From positions 1-54,871 of the forward strand of contig CAKQBC010000001.1 of NCBI GenBank assembly GCA_934215995.1: DNA of 54,871 nucleotides, given 5' to 3'. Position 1 is the stretch's first letter, and each line of letters opens with the position of its first letter. The position numbers and the translations under genes were made by a program. Below, one piece after another: positions 29,919-38,146 of this stretch. The notes beneath the pieces are model-generated. The model worked only from the letters and a program-made list of their open reading frames with translations. It ran no database searches and was not told the DNA's origin. This stretch comes from an uncultured Bacillus sp. (GTDB lineage Bacteria; Bacillota; Bacilli; Bacillales; DSM-1321).

Positions 29919-31380
29919 TGTAATTAACATGAAAGCAGTCAAGACGTTTTATGGAACCGATGGCTATATTGTCGCGGGCCAGGAATTTTTCACAACATCT
30001 CAAAACCTAGCAAATTCTTATTATCACGATGGGCTTGCGGTGTTTGCTGATGGCTCCGAACCAAAAGTGAAAGAGGAAGACTTGAAGGTTCAGGCCCGTA
30101 ACCGTTATGTGGAAGAAGAAAAACAGACGGAATTTAAAACATCCCAATTAGAAAGGAATGTGACAAGTTTGGCGAATCCTGTAAATCTTAAAATTTCTGT
30201 TTCTGGTGTAAACCCAGAAGATTTGAATGTTGAAGTGGTTCGTGACGAAGAGCCGCGCGTGGAAACGGTAGCGGTGGAAGAAACTCGTCAGGCTCAAAGC
30301 CAGAACCCTTCTGAAAAGCAGCAGCTCCAACCAAATTATCAAACTCAAAATCAGGGAAGCTCGCAACAACAAAATGTTCACCCTTCCCAAAATCAACAGG
30401 TGAACCAATACGCGCAAACTCGTCCAAGCCCTCAAGAGGTCGCTCGTATCAACGAAGATCCGAATAATCGCGACCTTGGGGAAGCGGGAACGTTCACTCA
30501 ACAGCAACAAGCTGGTTATGATTCTAACCCGCCTGAAACGCAAAGTGGACCGCCTGCGGAGACTCCTGCTCCTTTCCAAAGCCAAAGCCAGGAAGATTTC
30601 CGTCAGCGTGAACAGGAATTGATTCAACAATTAAATGAATTGCGCCAACAGCAAAGGCAAGCGGCTAGTCAAAATCCGCAAAGCCAAACAAACCCTTCTG
30701 GTCAAAGCCAGGAACAAAATGGACAGGCCGAGAGCCAAAATAGCGGCGGCGCAGCTCAAAGCCAAAGCGAAGGTTTTACAGTCCGTCATGTAGGCGGCGG
30801 TTGGTATGACCTTCCAAACGGTGAGCGCGTTCAAGGGAAGGAAAATGCAGAAGCGCGTTTGAAAGAAATTGAACAGGCTTATGAACAACAGCAGCAAGCT
30901 CAGGTTCAAAGCCAAAATAGCGGCGGTTCTCAAGAGGGAAATGGGTTTACCCCGAACCAAGACCGCGTTCGTCAAGCGAATGTAGCACCGCAGGACGGAG
31001 CTTCATTAAATCAAGCGCAAGTGGAAACTTACGGAAACCTTAGCGGTGGTCAGCCATCTGGTCGCTTAACAGGTTCCGCTCAAAATAATAATGTGGGCCG
31101 CGCACAGGGAAATGGCGTAGGTGAGGGCAATAGCTCAAATCCTCGCGTAAATGCGAACCTTCAGCCGCGTAACAGCGATGGACAATTCGTAGAAAGCTCT
31201 GGTGTAGCTGGCGGTTCAACTGGTGCGACTGGCTCTGGTGCTGGAGGTAACACTTCTGGTGCGACTGGTGCTGGCTCGACTGGTGGAAACACAAACGGTT
31301 CTACTGGTGGAAATACTGGAGGCTCGTCTGGTGGAGGAAATACAGGCGGCTCTACTGGTGGGGGCAACACTGGCCAGTAA
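29911..31380 (+). CDS. Gln/Asn/Ser/Gly-rich disordered head protein, 489 aa
   Basis: The ATG at 29911 has GAAAGAGG upstream and overlaps the previous gene. The N-terminus (DVINMKAVKTFYGTDGYIVA) and an internal RHVGGGWYDLPNGERVQGKE (about 290-312) are paralogous to the preceding protein. The rest is low complexity: Gln/Asn-rich 110-420, then a Gly/Ser/Thr tail (430-489). Prion-like composition. Probably an exposed head fibre or decoration protein, or an internal matrix. No known family for the full length. Confidence 0.72.
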   Translation: MADVINMKAVKTFYGTDGYIVAGQEFFTTSQNLANSYYHDGLAVFADGSEPKVKEEDLKVQARNRYVEEEKQTEFKTSQLERNVTSLANPVNLKISVSGVNPEDLNVEVVRDEEPRVETVAVEETRQAQSQNPSEKQQLQPNYQTQNQGSSQQQNVHPSQNQQVNQYAQTRPSPQEVARINEDPNNRDLGEAGTFTQQQQAGYDSNPPETQSGPPAETPAPFQSQSQEDFRQREQELIQQLNELRQQQRQAASQNPQSQTNPSGQSQEQNGQAESQNSGGAAQSQSEGFTVRHVGGGWYDLPNGERVQGKENAEARLKEIEQAYEQQQQAQVQSQNSGGSQEGNGFTPNQDRVRQANVAPQDGASLNQAQVETYGNLSGGQPSGRLTGSAQNNNVGRAQGNGVGEGNSSNPRVNANLQPRNSDGQFVESSGVAGGSTGATGSGAGGNTSGATGAGSTGGNTNGSTGGNTGGSSGGGNTGGSTGGGNTGQ

Positions 31381-31401
31381 ATAAAAGGGGTGTGATGATG
31401 G

Positions 31402-31752
31402 ATGGCTTTGGAGCAAATGGTGATTTCGCTTCAGGAGGTTAAAGCCTACTTGCGAATCGATCATAATGCGGATGATGCTTTATTAACCCTCTTAATTGAA
31501 ACCGCAAAGGAACAGGCCCAAGCTTATCTAAATCACGACTTTACGGAACTGGACTCTGAGGGGGTAGTCACTTATCTGGCTATCCCCTCTGCTGTAAAGT
31601 TGGCCTGTCTCCGAATGGTGAACAGTTGGTATGATTACCGCGATGATTCGACGGAGACCAGCTCGCTTGGAAACAGAAGCCGGAATGTTGGAGAGGTTCC
31701 TTGGGATGCGGAGCGGATGCTCTGGCCTTATAAAAAGTTGGTGGGGACCTAA
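31402..31752 (+). CDS. Head-tail connector (gp6/gp15-like), 116 aa
   Basis: ATG after AGGGGTGTGATG. VISLQEVKAYLRIDHNADDA, LLTLLIETAKEQAQAYLNHD and LACLRMVNSWYDYRDD match the phage connector family (HK97 gp6, SPP1 gp15). It forms the ring under the portal. Its stop overlaps the next start by one base. Confidence 0.9.
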   Translation: MALEQMVISLQEVKAYLRIDHNADDALLTLLIETAKEQAQAYLNHDFTELDSEGVVTYLAIPSAVKLACLRMVNSWYDYRDDSTETSSLGNRSRNVGEVPWDAERMLWPYKKLVGT

Positions 31753-32186
31753 TGTATTCAGGCTATTTGGATAAGCGGGTAACGGTCACAAATGTTCAGA
31801 AGGTCTTTGATGGTCGGGGTGGCTGGACGAATAAAGAAGTGGCGGTTGGTGAATTTTGGGCAGCGATATTTCCGCTTAATGTGTTTGAGCGGACTCAATA
31901 TCAAACCTTGGACTTGGAAATCACCACCAAGGCGGTTCTCCGCTATAACCCGAACCTGAAAGAAAATATGATGATCAATTTTCGCGGGAAAAAGTATCAA
32001 ATCAGAGGGATTATTAACCCAGGCTATCAAGATGAATATATGGAGTTTGTGGTTCAGGAAGCAGGCGCGCCTGTTTCGGATACGCCTACGGTTGTGACCC
32101 GAACAGAAAAAGTGAACTTTGCTGGAAAAACCACCAATGACGGGGATGAATCCAGAAAAATCTATTTCGGCGTGACCTACGATTAA
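31752..32186 (+). CDS. Head closure/head-tail adaptor (gp16-like), 144 aa
   Basis: The ATG overlaps the previous stop. LDKRVTVTNVQKVFDGRGGW, VGEFWAAIFPLN and MINFRGKKYQIRGIINPGYQ are typical of Phage_H_T_join/SPP1 gp16. A tail of about 40 residues is extra. It closes the packaged head and binds the tail. Confidence 0.87.
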   Translation: MYSGYLDKRVTVTNVQKVFDGRGGWTNKEVAVGEFWAAIFPLNVFERTQYQTLDLEITTKAVLRYNPNLKENMMINFRGKKYQIRGIINPGYQDEYMEFVVQEAGAPVSDTPTVVTRTEKVNFAGKTTNDGDESRKIYFGVTYD

Positions 32187-32197
32187 GGAGGAATATC

Positions 32198-32602
32198 ATG
32201 TCTTTTACAAATTATTTAGAATCCGCTCTTTTGGATGAAGTATTCGGCGGTGTCGATTATACTCCGCCACTCACCCTTTATGTTGGGTTATCGACAACGG
32301 CTCCTGCAGATGATGGAACAGGATATCAAGAACCAACTGGCGCAAGTTATGAGCGCGCGGATGTGCCAAATACGGCAGCCAACTGGCCTGCAACAGGTAT
32401 AGATGGAACCAAATCGAACGGGGTAACCATTTCCTTCCCGCAGGCGGCTGAAGATTGGGGTACCTTAACCCACTTCTTTATTGCGGATGCTCCTACTGGC
32501 GGAAATGTTTTAGCTTATGGAGCATTGTCTGTTCCGAAGACCATTGGTATCGCGGATACGGCAAGTTTCGGGGTGGATTCTTTAACCATTACATTGGATT
32601 AA
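32198..32602 (+). CDS. Phage fibre-annotated virion protein, 134 aa
   Basis: AAGGAGG ribosome binding site. NYLESALLDEVFGGVDYTPP followed by TLYVGLSTTAPADDG and a beta-rich rest. This short domain (YVGLSTTxP) is commonly annotated as a phage tail fibre or gp80-like protein. Its position between closure and tail genes suggests a small capsid- or tail-attached decoration. Confidence 0.75.
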   Translation: MSFTNYLESALLDEVFGGVDYTPPLTLYVGLSTTAPADDGTGYQEPTGASYERADVPNTAANWPATGIDGTKSNGVTISFPQAAEDWGTLTHFFIADAPTGGNVLAYGALSVPKTIGIADTASFGVDSLTITLD

Positions 32603-32616
32603 GGCGATGATCGCGT

Positions 32617-35600
32617 ATGGCGATAACAACTAAAGTTTTAAAACCTGCATCCATTGTTTCGATATTTAATTTCAGTCCGAATAATGTCACTTATATCCAG
32701 GACTCCCCTGCCGCTCCTGATGCCAATAATATTTCGGCCACAGGAGTAACGGGTGGAAACCCGAGACTGGATGTAAAGTTTGATTCTCCTGATGGAACTT
32801 TAACTGGAACTCAAACTGTCAATGTGAACTTTACCGACCCTTCTTGGATTGGTTTACACATTGAAGTACTTGAAAATGGAGTATTGAAATTCACCGGAGC
32901 CACCAAATATGGGGGTGCCGGGACAAACGCTTCATGGACCTTTGATGCCAGTATCTTATCGGATTTATCGGGTGCTGGTGTTGTCATTCGGGCGGTTGGT
33001 CATGTGTATAACGGTGCGACCATCGGTGCGGTTCGTGCGATGGAGTGGACCGCGACGGTTGATTCGGCGGTAGCTCCCCCACCAGATACCACTCCGCCTG
33101 CTGAAATTACGAATTTAACCGAACAGCATACGGATGTTGCGATTGATTTTGACTGGACGAATCCTCCAGATGCCGATTTTCATTCTGTTACGGTCTATAA
33201 AAACGGAGCGGAGTTTGCGGGGAATATCTCTAACGGAAGATTCACCGATACAAATGTTGTTCCGGCAACGACCTATGTTTACCGCTTTACAACGAAGGAT
33301 GATGTTGGAAATGAGAGCGCGGGGGTTGAAGTGTCTGTCACGACAGACCAAGAAAAAACGTATGAACATTTACCGCCTGTTGAAATCATTTCCATCAACA
33401 ACTTGACACCGAATGATGTGACCTATATCCAAGACGACCCAGAAGCCGAAGACGCGAATGTAATGGTTCCGATGGATAACTTAACCCGTCCGACAATTCG
33501 GGTGCGGTTCGCTGAACCAAGCGTACCGATTACAGGGATTCAGACCATTCGATGGGTTGTCGATGATCCAAATTATGTTGGTTCCTTGGTACGGATTTAT
33601 GAAGGCGGCGCATTAATCCTAGAATCCGCCTTGCAATATCCTATTCGAGGAGTAGAACCTGTCGTCTTTGTTTTTAACGCGGATGCGATTACGGATAAAA
33701 CCTTGCAAACGGTAGAAGTTGAATTTGTTTCAACGCTTTATAACGGGTTGACGGTTCAAAATTTAGGCGCAATTGAATGGACATTTCCTGTAGATGGCCT
33801 TCCCATTGTCCTAGAAGGTTCCGTTCTGGCTCGGTCTACTGTTGGTAGTGGATTGATTGTTGGGACACACCATTCCTTGGGCGGTCTGCTGGATGTGACC
33901 ACTTCCCTCTCGGATGCTTCACTTTTAATGGCGGTTCCGCTTGCCGGAAACGTAAATGTAAACAGCAATATCAATGATGCGGCTCTGGGAATTCGGAAGG
34001 ATATATCGTCCTCTCTCAGTGTCCAGAGCGCGATGCCTGACCTGGCTTTATCGCTTGGAAAGAACATGCAATCTGAAATAGGCGGCGTGTCCTTGGTCGA
34101 TGAGGCCAGCATGGAAACGATCCGGTCCATTTCGGGCAGCATAACCGCTCGGTCTGGGGTTGGCTCCCCTACCCTGCGTAAAACGGTAGCCTTTGGTGGC
34201 TCCTTGACAACAGAATCGTCTCTTGAAGGAACAGTTGACCGGGATATAGCCATCTCGGGTAGCATATCCGCTGATTCGGAAGGGGCTTCTGAACTCGGAA
34301 GGGAGCGAGAGGTAGCTGGAGCCATTGGTTCCCTCTCTCGGGTGGAGCCTTTGCTCCTGCCAGTTGATAAAAACGTAAACAGTTACGTCAATGTTTATAG
34401 CAGATTGTCGGCGGCGTTCTCTGTTGAAGGACAGGTTCCCCTTCGCGGTTCCATCGCCGCGCGGTCGGCCGCATCACTTACATTGGCGGTCAGCAAACCC
34501 ATCACTGGGGGATTGGACTCCATATCTTCTATATCGTTTCCATCACTCCAGCGGGTGCGAGGTATTTTCGGAAATAGTTACGAAGATTCCACTGTTTTCG
34601 GAACATTTGGCCTTACGAAACTCTTTGATGGGGTGACCGCAGCGCGTTCATTGGTGGAAGGAAGCACAGAAAAAGGCATTTCTCTGGCTGGTAGCCTGCA
34701 GTCGAGATCCACTTTATCGGTTGTTCCTGAAAAAGTGGTCAATTTAGCGGCTGGTATCTCGATTGTTTCGGAGGCTCGGGCTGAATTCGCAGTAAAGGGA
34801 GAGATTCCGTTACGCGGCTCCATCACTTCCATTAGCGAAAATACCGGGGCCATCACGAAAATAGCCGGGATTTCCGGTTCCATCACTCCCATCACTGACA
34901 CAGGCGGCCCATTATCCCGAGAAACCCTTATTTCGGGAGACATCACTTCCATCTCGGGGCATCAGGCCAAAATGGGGCGCATCGTTCCGGTTGGCGGTCC
35001 ATCTACCGCAATCTCGGGCCATGTAGCCAATCTCTTTGTAGAGGGGGCCATTTCTCTGGCGGGTGCGGTGGACGCTATGTCAACGTTATCCAGCGTCCTT
35101 ACTCCGGTTCGAGGTCTGGGTGCGGCGGTTCATGTGGAAGCTGGTGTGTCCATCTCGGATTGGCTGGTTGCCGGGGAAATTGATTTATCCGGTTCGGTCG
35201 TGTCGCTGGCGACAGCGCGGGCGAAGCCAAACAGAACCAGACAGATTTCTGGTGGGCTGGCGGCCCGCAGCCGCTTGTTTGACCAGGAACCAATAAACAC
35301 TTATCTGGAAGTGGAGCCGGTCCTGTACTCCAATGTGGCCACAAATGATAGCAAGCTCATGAGTTATACCATTAACTCGGGTGTGGGGCGAAGAATTGAA
35401 TTTGTTTTTTCCTTTGTCGTCGACCCGGCCAACCTGCAAACAGCGGAATTCCGGGTAGAGGGGACGAAGGGGCAGCCATTTATTCTGCAACCTTACAACA
35501 ATGTTATCGGTGCTTGGGACACAGGATTTTCTTCCAGCTATGACGGGATTTTCGCGGACAGAATGGTGTCGCTGGCTATTTCCAATATTGGACCTTACTT

Positions 35601-35724
35601 GGATGAACGAAATGTTTTAAAAATCCGTATGCTTTCGGTCAATCGTTTCCAGAGCGGAACGCTTACCTTGTCTACGGATTTTGCGGAATTAGTAAAAACC
35701 TATGTCGTAACAAGAGCGGGGTGA
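32617..35724 (+). CDS. Large repetitive virion adhesin-like protein with Fn3 domain, 1035 aa
   Basis: Residues about 10-145 and 255-395 are two copies of one beta domain (NFSPNNVTYIQDSP and NNLTPNDVTYIQDDP) flanking an Fn3 domain (about 150-245). Residues about 395-890 are some 20 imperfect repeats of about 20-30 residues, GSITARS-type (GSLTTESS, GSISADSE, GSIAARSA, GSLQSRST), suggesting a beta-solenoid. A C-terminal globular domain ends it. Two hexamer arrays lie within the repeats. Probably a surface fibre binding host or support. It is unusually placed among the connector genes. Confidence 0.75.
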   Translation: MAITTKVLKPASIVSIFNFSPNNVTYIQDSPAAPDANNISATGVTGGNPRLDVKFDSPDGTLTGTQTVNVNFTDPSWIGLHIEVLENGVLKFTGATKYGGAGTNASWTFDASILSDLSGAGVVIRAVGHVYNGATIGAVRAMEWTATVDSAVAPPPDTTPPAEITNLTEQHTDVAIDFDWTNPPDADFHSVTVYKNGAEFAGNISNGRFTDTNVVPATTYVYRFTTKDDVGNESAGVEVSVTTDQEKTYEHLPPVEIISINNLTPNDVTYIQDDPEAEDANVMVPMDNLTRPTIRVRFAEPSVPITGIQTIRWVVDDPNYVGSLVRIYEGGALILESALQYPIRGVEPVVFVFNADAITDKTLQTVEVEFVSTLYNGLTVQNLGAIEWTFPVDGLPIVLEGSVLARSTVGSGLIVGTHHSLGGLLDVTTSLSDASLLMAVPLAGNVNVNSNINDAALGIRKDISSSLSVQSAMPDLALSLGKNMQSEIGGVSLVDEASMETIRSISGSITARSGVGSPTLRKTVAFGGSLTTESSLEGTVDRDIAISGSISADSEGASELGREREVAGAIGSLSRVEPLLLPVDKNVNSYVNVYSRLSAAFSVEGQVPLRGSIAARSAASLTLAVSKPITGGLDSISSISFPSLQRVRGIFGNSYEDSTVFGTFGLTKLFDGVTAARSLVEGSTEKGISLAGSLQSRSTLSVVPEKVVNLAAGISIVSEARAEFAVKGEIPLRGSITSISENTGAITKIAGISGSITPITDTGGPLSRETLISGDITSISGHQAKMGRIVPVGGPSTAISGHVANLFVEGAISLAGAVDAMSTLSSVLTPVRGLGAAVHVEAGVSISDWLVAGEIDLSGSVVSLATARAKPNRTRQISGGLAARSRLFDQEPINTYLEVEPVLYSNVATNDSKLMSYTINSGVGRRIEFVFSFVVDPANLQTAEFRVEGTKGQPFILQPYNNVIGAWDTGFSSSYDGIFADRMVSLAISNIGPYLDERNVLKIRMLSVNRFQSGTLTLSTDFAELVKTYVVTRAG
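33952..33975 (+). repeat. In-gene hexamers, 4 units
   Basis: GTAAAT, GTAAAC, AGCAAT, ATCAAT encode VNVNSNIN within a repeat of the 1035-residue protein. Confidence 0.7.
34375..34398 (+). repeat. In-gene hexamers, diverged
   Basis: GTAAAC, AGTTAC, GTCAAT, GTTTAT encode VNSYVNVY. Register kept but two units diverged. Confidence 0.6.
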
Positions 35725-35729
35725 TAGGA

Positions 35730-36152
35730 ATGGCAAATGCTCGCTTTCAATTCCATGATAACTCTCGTCAAACGATCAGCGCGTTGGAAGATGCACAGGA
35801 AGCCCGCCTGCGAGAAGCCACAATGGAATGGCATGCTGGCGTGGTGGAAGATATGCTGACCGGAACTCGGAGCGGGAGGGCTTACCGGATACCTGGCTCG
35901 ACCAGAACTTATCGGGCCAGTCGTCCGGGTGAAGCTCCCGCTACGGTGACCGGGCGGTTGCGTTCCTCTTATCAATTCCGCGTGAGGGAGGAAGGCGGGA
36001 AGAAAATCGGGGAGGTGGGAAGTCCACTCGATTATGCTTTGTATCTGGAAAAAGGAACCCGGCGCATGGCTCCACGACCACACCTTGTGCCTGCTTTCTA
36101 TAAGCGGGAGAACGCGATTAAAGACGCTCTGCAAAGGGAGTGGGTAAGATGA
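35730..36152 (+). CDS. HK97 gp10-like tail completion protein, 140 aa
   Basis: The ATG at 35730 is chosen (GGGGTGATAGGA upstream). RPGEAPATVTGRLRSSYQF, VGSPLDYALYLEKGTRRMAP and RPHLVPAFYK are diagnostic of the HK97-gp10/putative tail component family. It helps join the finished tail to the head. Overlaps the next gene by four bases. Confidence 0.9.
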   Translation: MANARFQFHDNSRQTISALEDAQEARLREATMEWHAGVVEDMLTGTRSGRAYRIPGSTRTYRASRPGEAPATVTGRLRSSYQFRVREEGGKKIGEVGSPLDYALYLEKGTRRMAPRPHLVPAFYKRENAIKDALQREWVR

Positions 36153-36586
36153 GCGTTATTTCTACTGTATTTGATGTGTTGGCCGGGGATTCGGATTTGC
36201 GGACCCTTTTGGCCAGCCACGCGCTTGCTCCCGATTATCCCGCTATTTACGATCGGTGGGCGGTTGAAGACATTCCCATGCCTTACATGGTTTTGTCTTG
36301 GGGCTTTGATGCGGGCGAAGTACCCACCAAGTTTGACTCTAGCTTGATTATTGATATTTTTACCGCCGGAAACTCCACCATCATGGCAGAAACGATTCGA
36401 GACCGCTTGATTGAAATTTTTGAGATTAATTCCTTCTTTTCAGAAGGAGAGGGGCTGGTCCGAACCCATTATTTGCGTGATGGAAATGTTCCCGAACTTG
36501 AAGATGATGTTGTTCACTGGATGATTGAGTTTCGCGTGATTTATTGGGATGCCAGCATCATAAACCGAATTTCTAAAAGGAGCTGA
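36149..36586 (+). CDS. Tail terminator (DUF3168-like), 145 aa
   Basis: The ATG at 36149 follows AGGGAGTGGG. FDVLAGDSDLRTLL, IYDRWAVEDIPMPYMVLSWG and LIIDIFTAGNSTIMAETIRD give the alpha/beta fold of small tail terminators. It caps the tail tube at its final length. Order between gp10-like and tube proteins supports this. Confidence 0.8.
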   Translation: MSVISTVFDVLAGDSDLRTLLASHALAPDYPAIYDRWAVEDIPMPYMVLSWGFDAGEVPTKFDSSLIIDIFTAGNSTIMAETIRDRLIEIFEINSFFSEGEGLVRTHYLRDGNVPELEDDVVHWMIEFRVIYWDASIINRISKRS

Positions 36587-36591
36587 TTGTT

Positions 36592-37191
36592 GTGGCGCGT
36601 AAAACAACAGGTTTAACCACTACTACTGTAAATAATTTCTTGATTAACTCTGGTGCTTTGTATGTGAATCTTGGCTTGCCGGATGAGCGGCTCCTTGGAG
36701 CAACTCGTGACGGGGTAACTTTTACGATTGAACAAGATGTAGCTGAGATTGAAGTGGACGGTTCACCGGGACCATTCATGGGTGGCCGCCGCATTATCGA
36801 GGTTCGTCCTCGTATCGAAGCGACCATTTTGGAAGTAACACCTGAAAACCTGCAGCTCGCTCTGGTTGGTTCCTCTGTTGGGGATTATACGGAGGAAGGC
36901 GCGACTGCCGCTACTCATAATGCGATTACTCGAAATCGCGGGATTCAGCTTTCAGATTATGTGGCGAATATTGCGATTGTGGGCCAGATGTCCGGTTCGG
37001 GGGAGAACTTTATCGGAATTATCTATAATGCGATTTCCGATGGAGAGTTTGGCTTGGAAACAGCGGACAGCGGCGAGGCTGGAATTGAACTTACGCTGAC
37101 TGGCCACTTTGACCCTGCCAATATGGACCAGGAACCTTGGGAATTCCGACTGCCTAAAGAGATTACGTCGATTACTTCTCCAACAGTGTAA
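36592..37191 (+). CDS. Major tail tube protein, 199 aa
   Basis: GTG start after AAAAGGAGCTG. Beta-rich (SGALYVNLGLPDERLLGATR, GVTFTIEQDVAEIEVDGSPG, LELTLTGHFDP-like end) with the usual size and position of a siphophage tube protein before the G/T chaperones. The stop codon lies inside the first unit of a hexamer array. Confidence 0.83.
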   Translation: MARKTTGLTTTTVNNFLINSGALYVNLGLPDERLLGATRDGVTFTIEQDVAEIEVDGSPGPFMGGRRIIEVRPRIEATILEVTPENLQLALVGSSVGDYTEEGATAATHNAITRNRGIQLSDYVANIAIVGQMSGSGENFIGIIYNAISDGEFGLETADSGEAGIELTLTGHFDPANMDQEPWEFRLPKEITSITSPTV

Positions 37192-37217
37192 ACATAAACG
37201 GAAACATAAACATAAAC
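37188..37217 (+). repeat. RTAAAY hexamer array, 5 units
   Basis: GTAAAC, ATAAAC, GGAAAC, ATAAAC, ATAAAC. The first unit contains the stop TAA of the tail tube gene. GGGGG of the next gene follows. Confidence 0.87.
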
Positions 37218-37228
37218 TGGGGGTTTGC

Positions 37229-37315
37229 ATGGTGTATGTTCACTTCATTACTGAAATCGTTCAGTCTGTGGCTATTATTCTCGTCGGTCTTGCTGTTATC
37301 CGCATGCGAAACTGA
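37229..37315 (+). CDS. Possible 28-aa membrane peptide, overlapping frame
   Basis: The ATG at 37229 is well placed after TGGGGG. Encodes MVYVHFITEIVQSVAIILVG and a short basic end: one membrane helix. It overlaps the lipoprotein gene in another frame. It may be real, or an upstream start that couples translation of the lipoprotein. Confidence 0.42.
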   Translation: MVYVHFITEIVQSVAIILVGLAVIRMRN

Positions 37316-37439
37316 ACAGAAAAGTACGCCACATTCTGAGCGTAAAACCGAACTTGAAATGAAAAAGCCTATTTATGACCGAAACGATCGGCGGGCTGAA
37401 AACCGTTATGACGGAAATGTAAACGTAAATAACAACTGA
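37236..37439 (+). CDS. Small lipoprotein, 67 aa
   Basis: Signal peptide (MFTSLLKSFSLWLLFSSVLL) and lipobox LSAC with Cys24, then a highly charged mature part. The C-terminal GNVNVNNN is encoded by hexamer DNA. It lies between tail genes, as phage-encoded exclusion or receptor-masking lipoproteins often do. An Rz1-like role is less likely at this location. Confidence 0.68.
   Translation: MFTSLLKSFSLWLLFSSVLLLSACETEQKSTPHSERKTELEMKKPIYDRNDRRAENRYDGNVNVNNN
37413..37430 (+). repeat. In-gene hexamers, lipoprotein C-terminus
   Basis: GGAAAT, GTAAAC, GTAAAT encode GNVNVN; a further ATAAAC (37443-37448) follows the stop. Confidence 0.75.
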
Positions 37440-37461
37440 AATATAAACGGGGGTTTTTTAA

Positions 37462-37803
37462 ATGTCTTATGATGTTCGTCGCTTGAATACTGCTGATTTA
37501 TTTACCATGACCAAGATTATGTCCAAAATTTCCGGCGATGTGCGCGGGGCTTTGAAGGATTTGCAAATCAACAAAATTGACCCGCAGCTCTTTGGAATTA
37601 TCGTGATTGAAGCCGCGATGAAACATGCGGAGAAGGAATTTAAAGAATTGCTGGCGGATGTGATTGGCAAAACGGTAGAGGAGTTTGAAAAGGAACCCTT
37701 TGATGCCGCTATCGTGATTATGGAAAAGGTAGCGGAACAGGAGAATCTAAAAGATTTTTTTACGAAGGCTCAAGGTTTGATGAACAAGTTTTCTGGCAAG
37801 TAG
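37462..37803 (+). CDS. Tail assembly chaperone, gpG-like, 113 aa
   Basis: GGGGG ribosome binding site. Helical, with DLFTMTKIMSKISGDVRGAL and a conserved acidic centre, of the size and position of gpG-like chaperones. A T-TTT-TTT slippery heptamer (37755-37761) in the zero frame would move some ribosomes into the next frame. It coats the tape measure before tube polymerisation. Confidence 0.83.
   Translation: MSYDVRRLNTADLFTMTKIMSKISGDVRGALKDLQINKIDPQLFGIIVIEAAMKHAEKEFKELLADVIGKTVEEFEKEPFDAAIVIMEKVAEQENLKDFFTKAQGLMNKFSGK
37755..37761 (+). other. Programmed -1 frameshift site
   Basis: The heptamer T TTT TTT follows codon GA-T. In the -1 frame the sequence has no stop and joins YEGSRFDEQVFWQV to the VDLIQARYGW start of the downstream frame. 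Predicted fusion about 225 residues. Confidence 0.75.
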
Positions 37804-38138
37804 TGGACCTCATTCAAGCGAGATATGGTTGGACGGATGATATTGTGTTCGCTCTACCATATACTCGCTTTTCTCAATTACAGAAGCTTTTGTATGAGAA
37901 ATACGAGGAAGAGGGCCGCGAAAAATACAGACTTCAAGCCTTTAGTGCTTGGTTGCAAGGGGCGGGCCAGAAGAAAACCTTTGGCCAGTTTTTAAAACAC
38001 CTGAAATTGCAGCCAAAAACCGCCAAAAAAGAAGAAATGTCAAAAGAAGATTCGAAGCGACAAGCTCAGGCCAATATCGAAAACGCCAAACGGATTTTAT
38101 TGCTTGATAAACAAAATCGCAAACAGAAGGGTGGGTGA
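37803..38138 (+). CDS. Tail assembly chaperone, T extension, 111 aa
   Basis: Reads in the -1 frame relative to gpG and most likely is made as a gpGT fusion by frameshifting at 37755-37761; the GTG at 37803 lacks a good ribosome binding site. YTRFSQLQKLLYEKYEEEGR and a Lys-rich helix near the C-terminus are typical. Binds the tape measure protein. Confidence 0.8.
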   Translation: MDLIQARYGWTDDIVFALPYTRFSQLQKLLYEKYEEEGREKYRLQAFSAWLQGAGQKKTFGQFLKHLKLQPKTAKKEEMSKEDSKRQAQANIENAKRILLLDKQNRKQKGG

Positions 38139-38146
38139 ACCCTTAG

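Noticed and set aside
33115..34325. Long minus-strand ORFs in the 1035-aa and other structural genes
   Set aside because: Shadows of biased codon use on the coding strand; no ribosome binding sites or recognisable domains.
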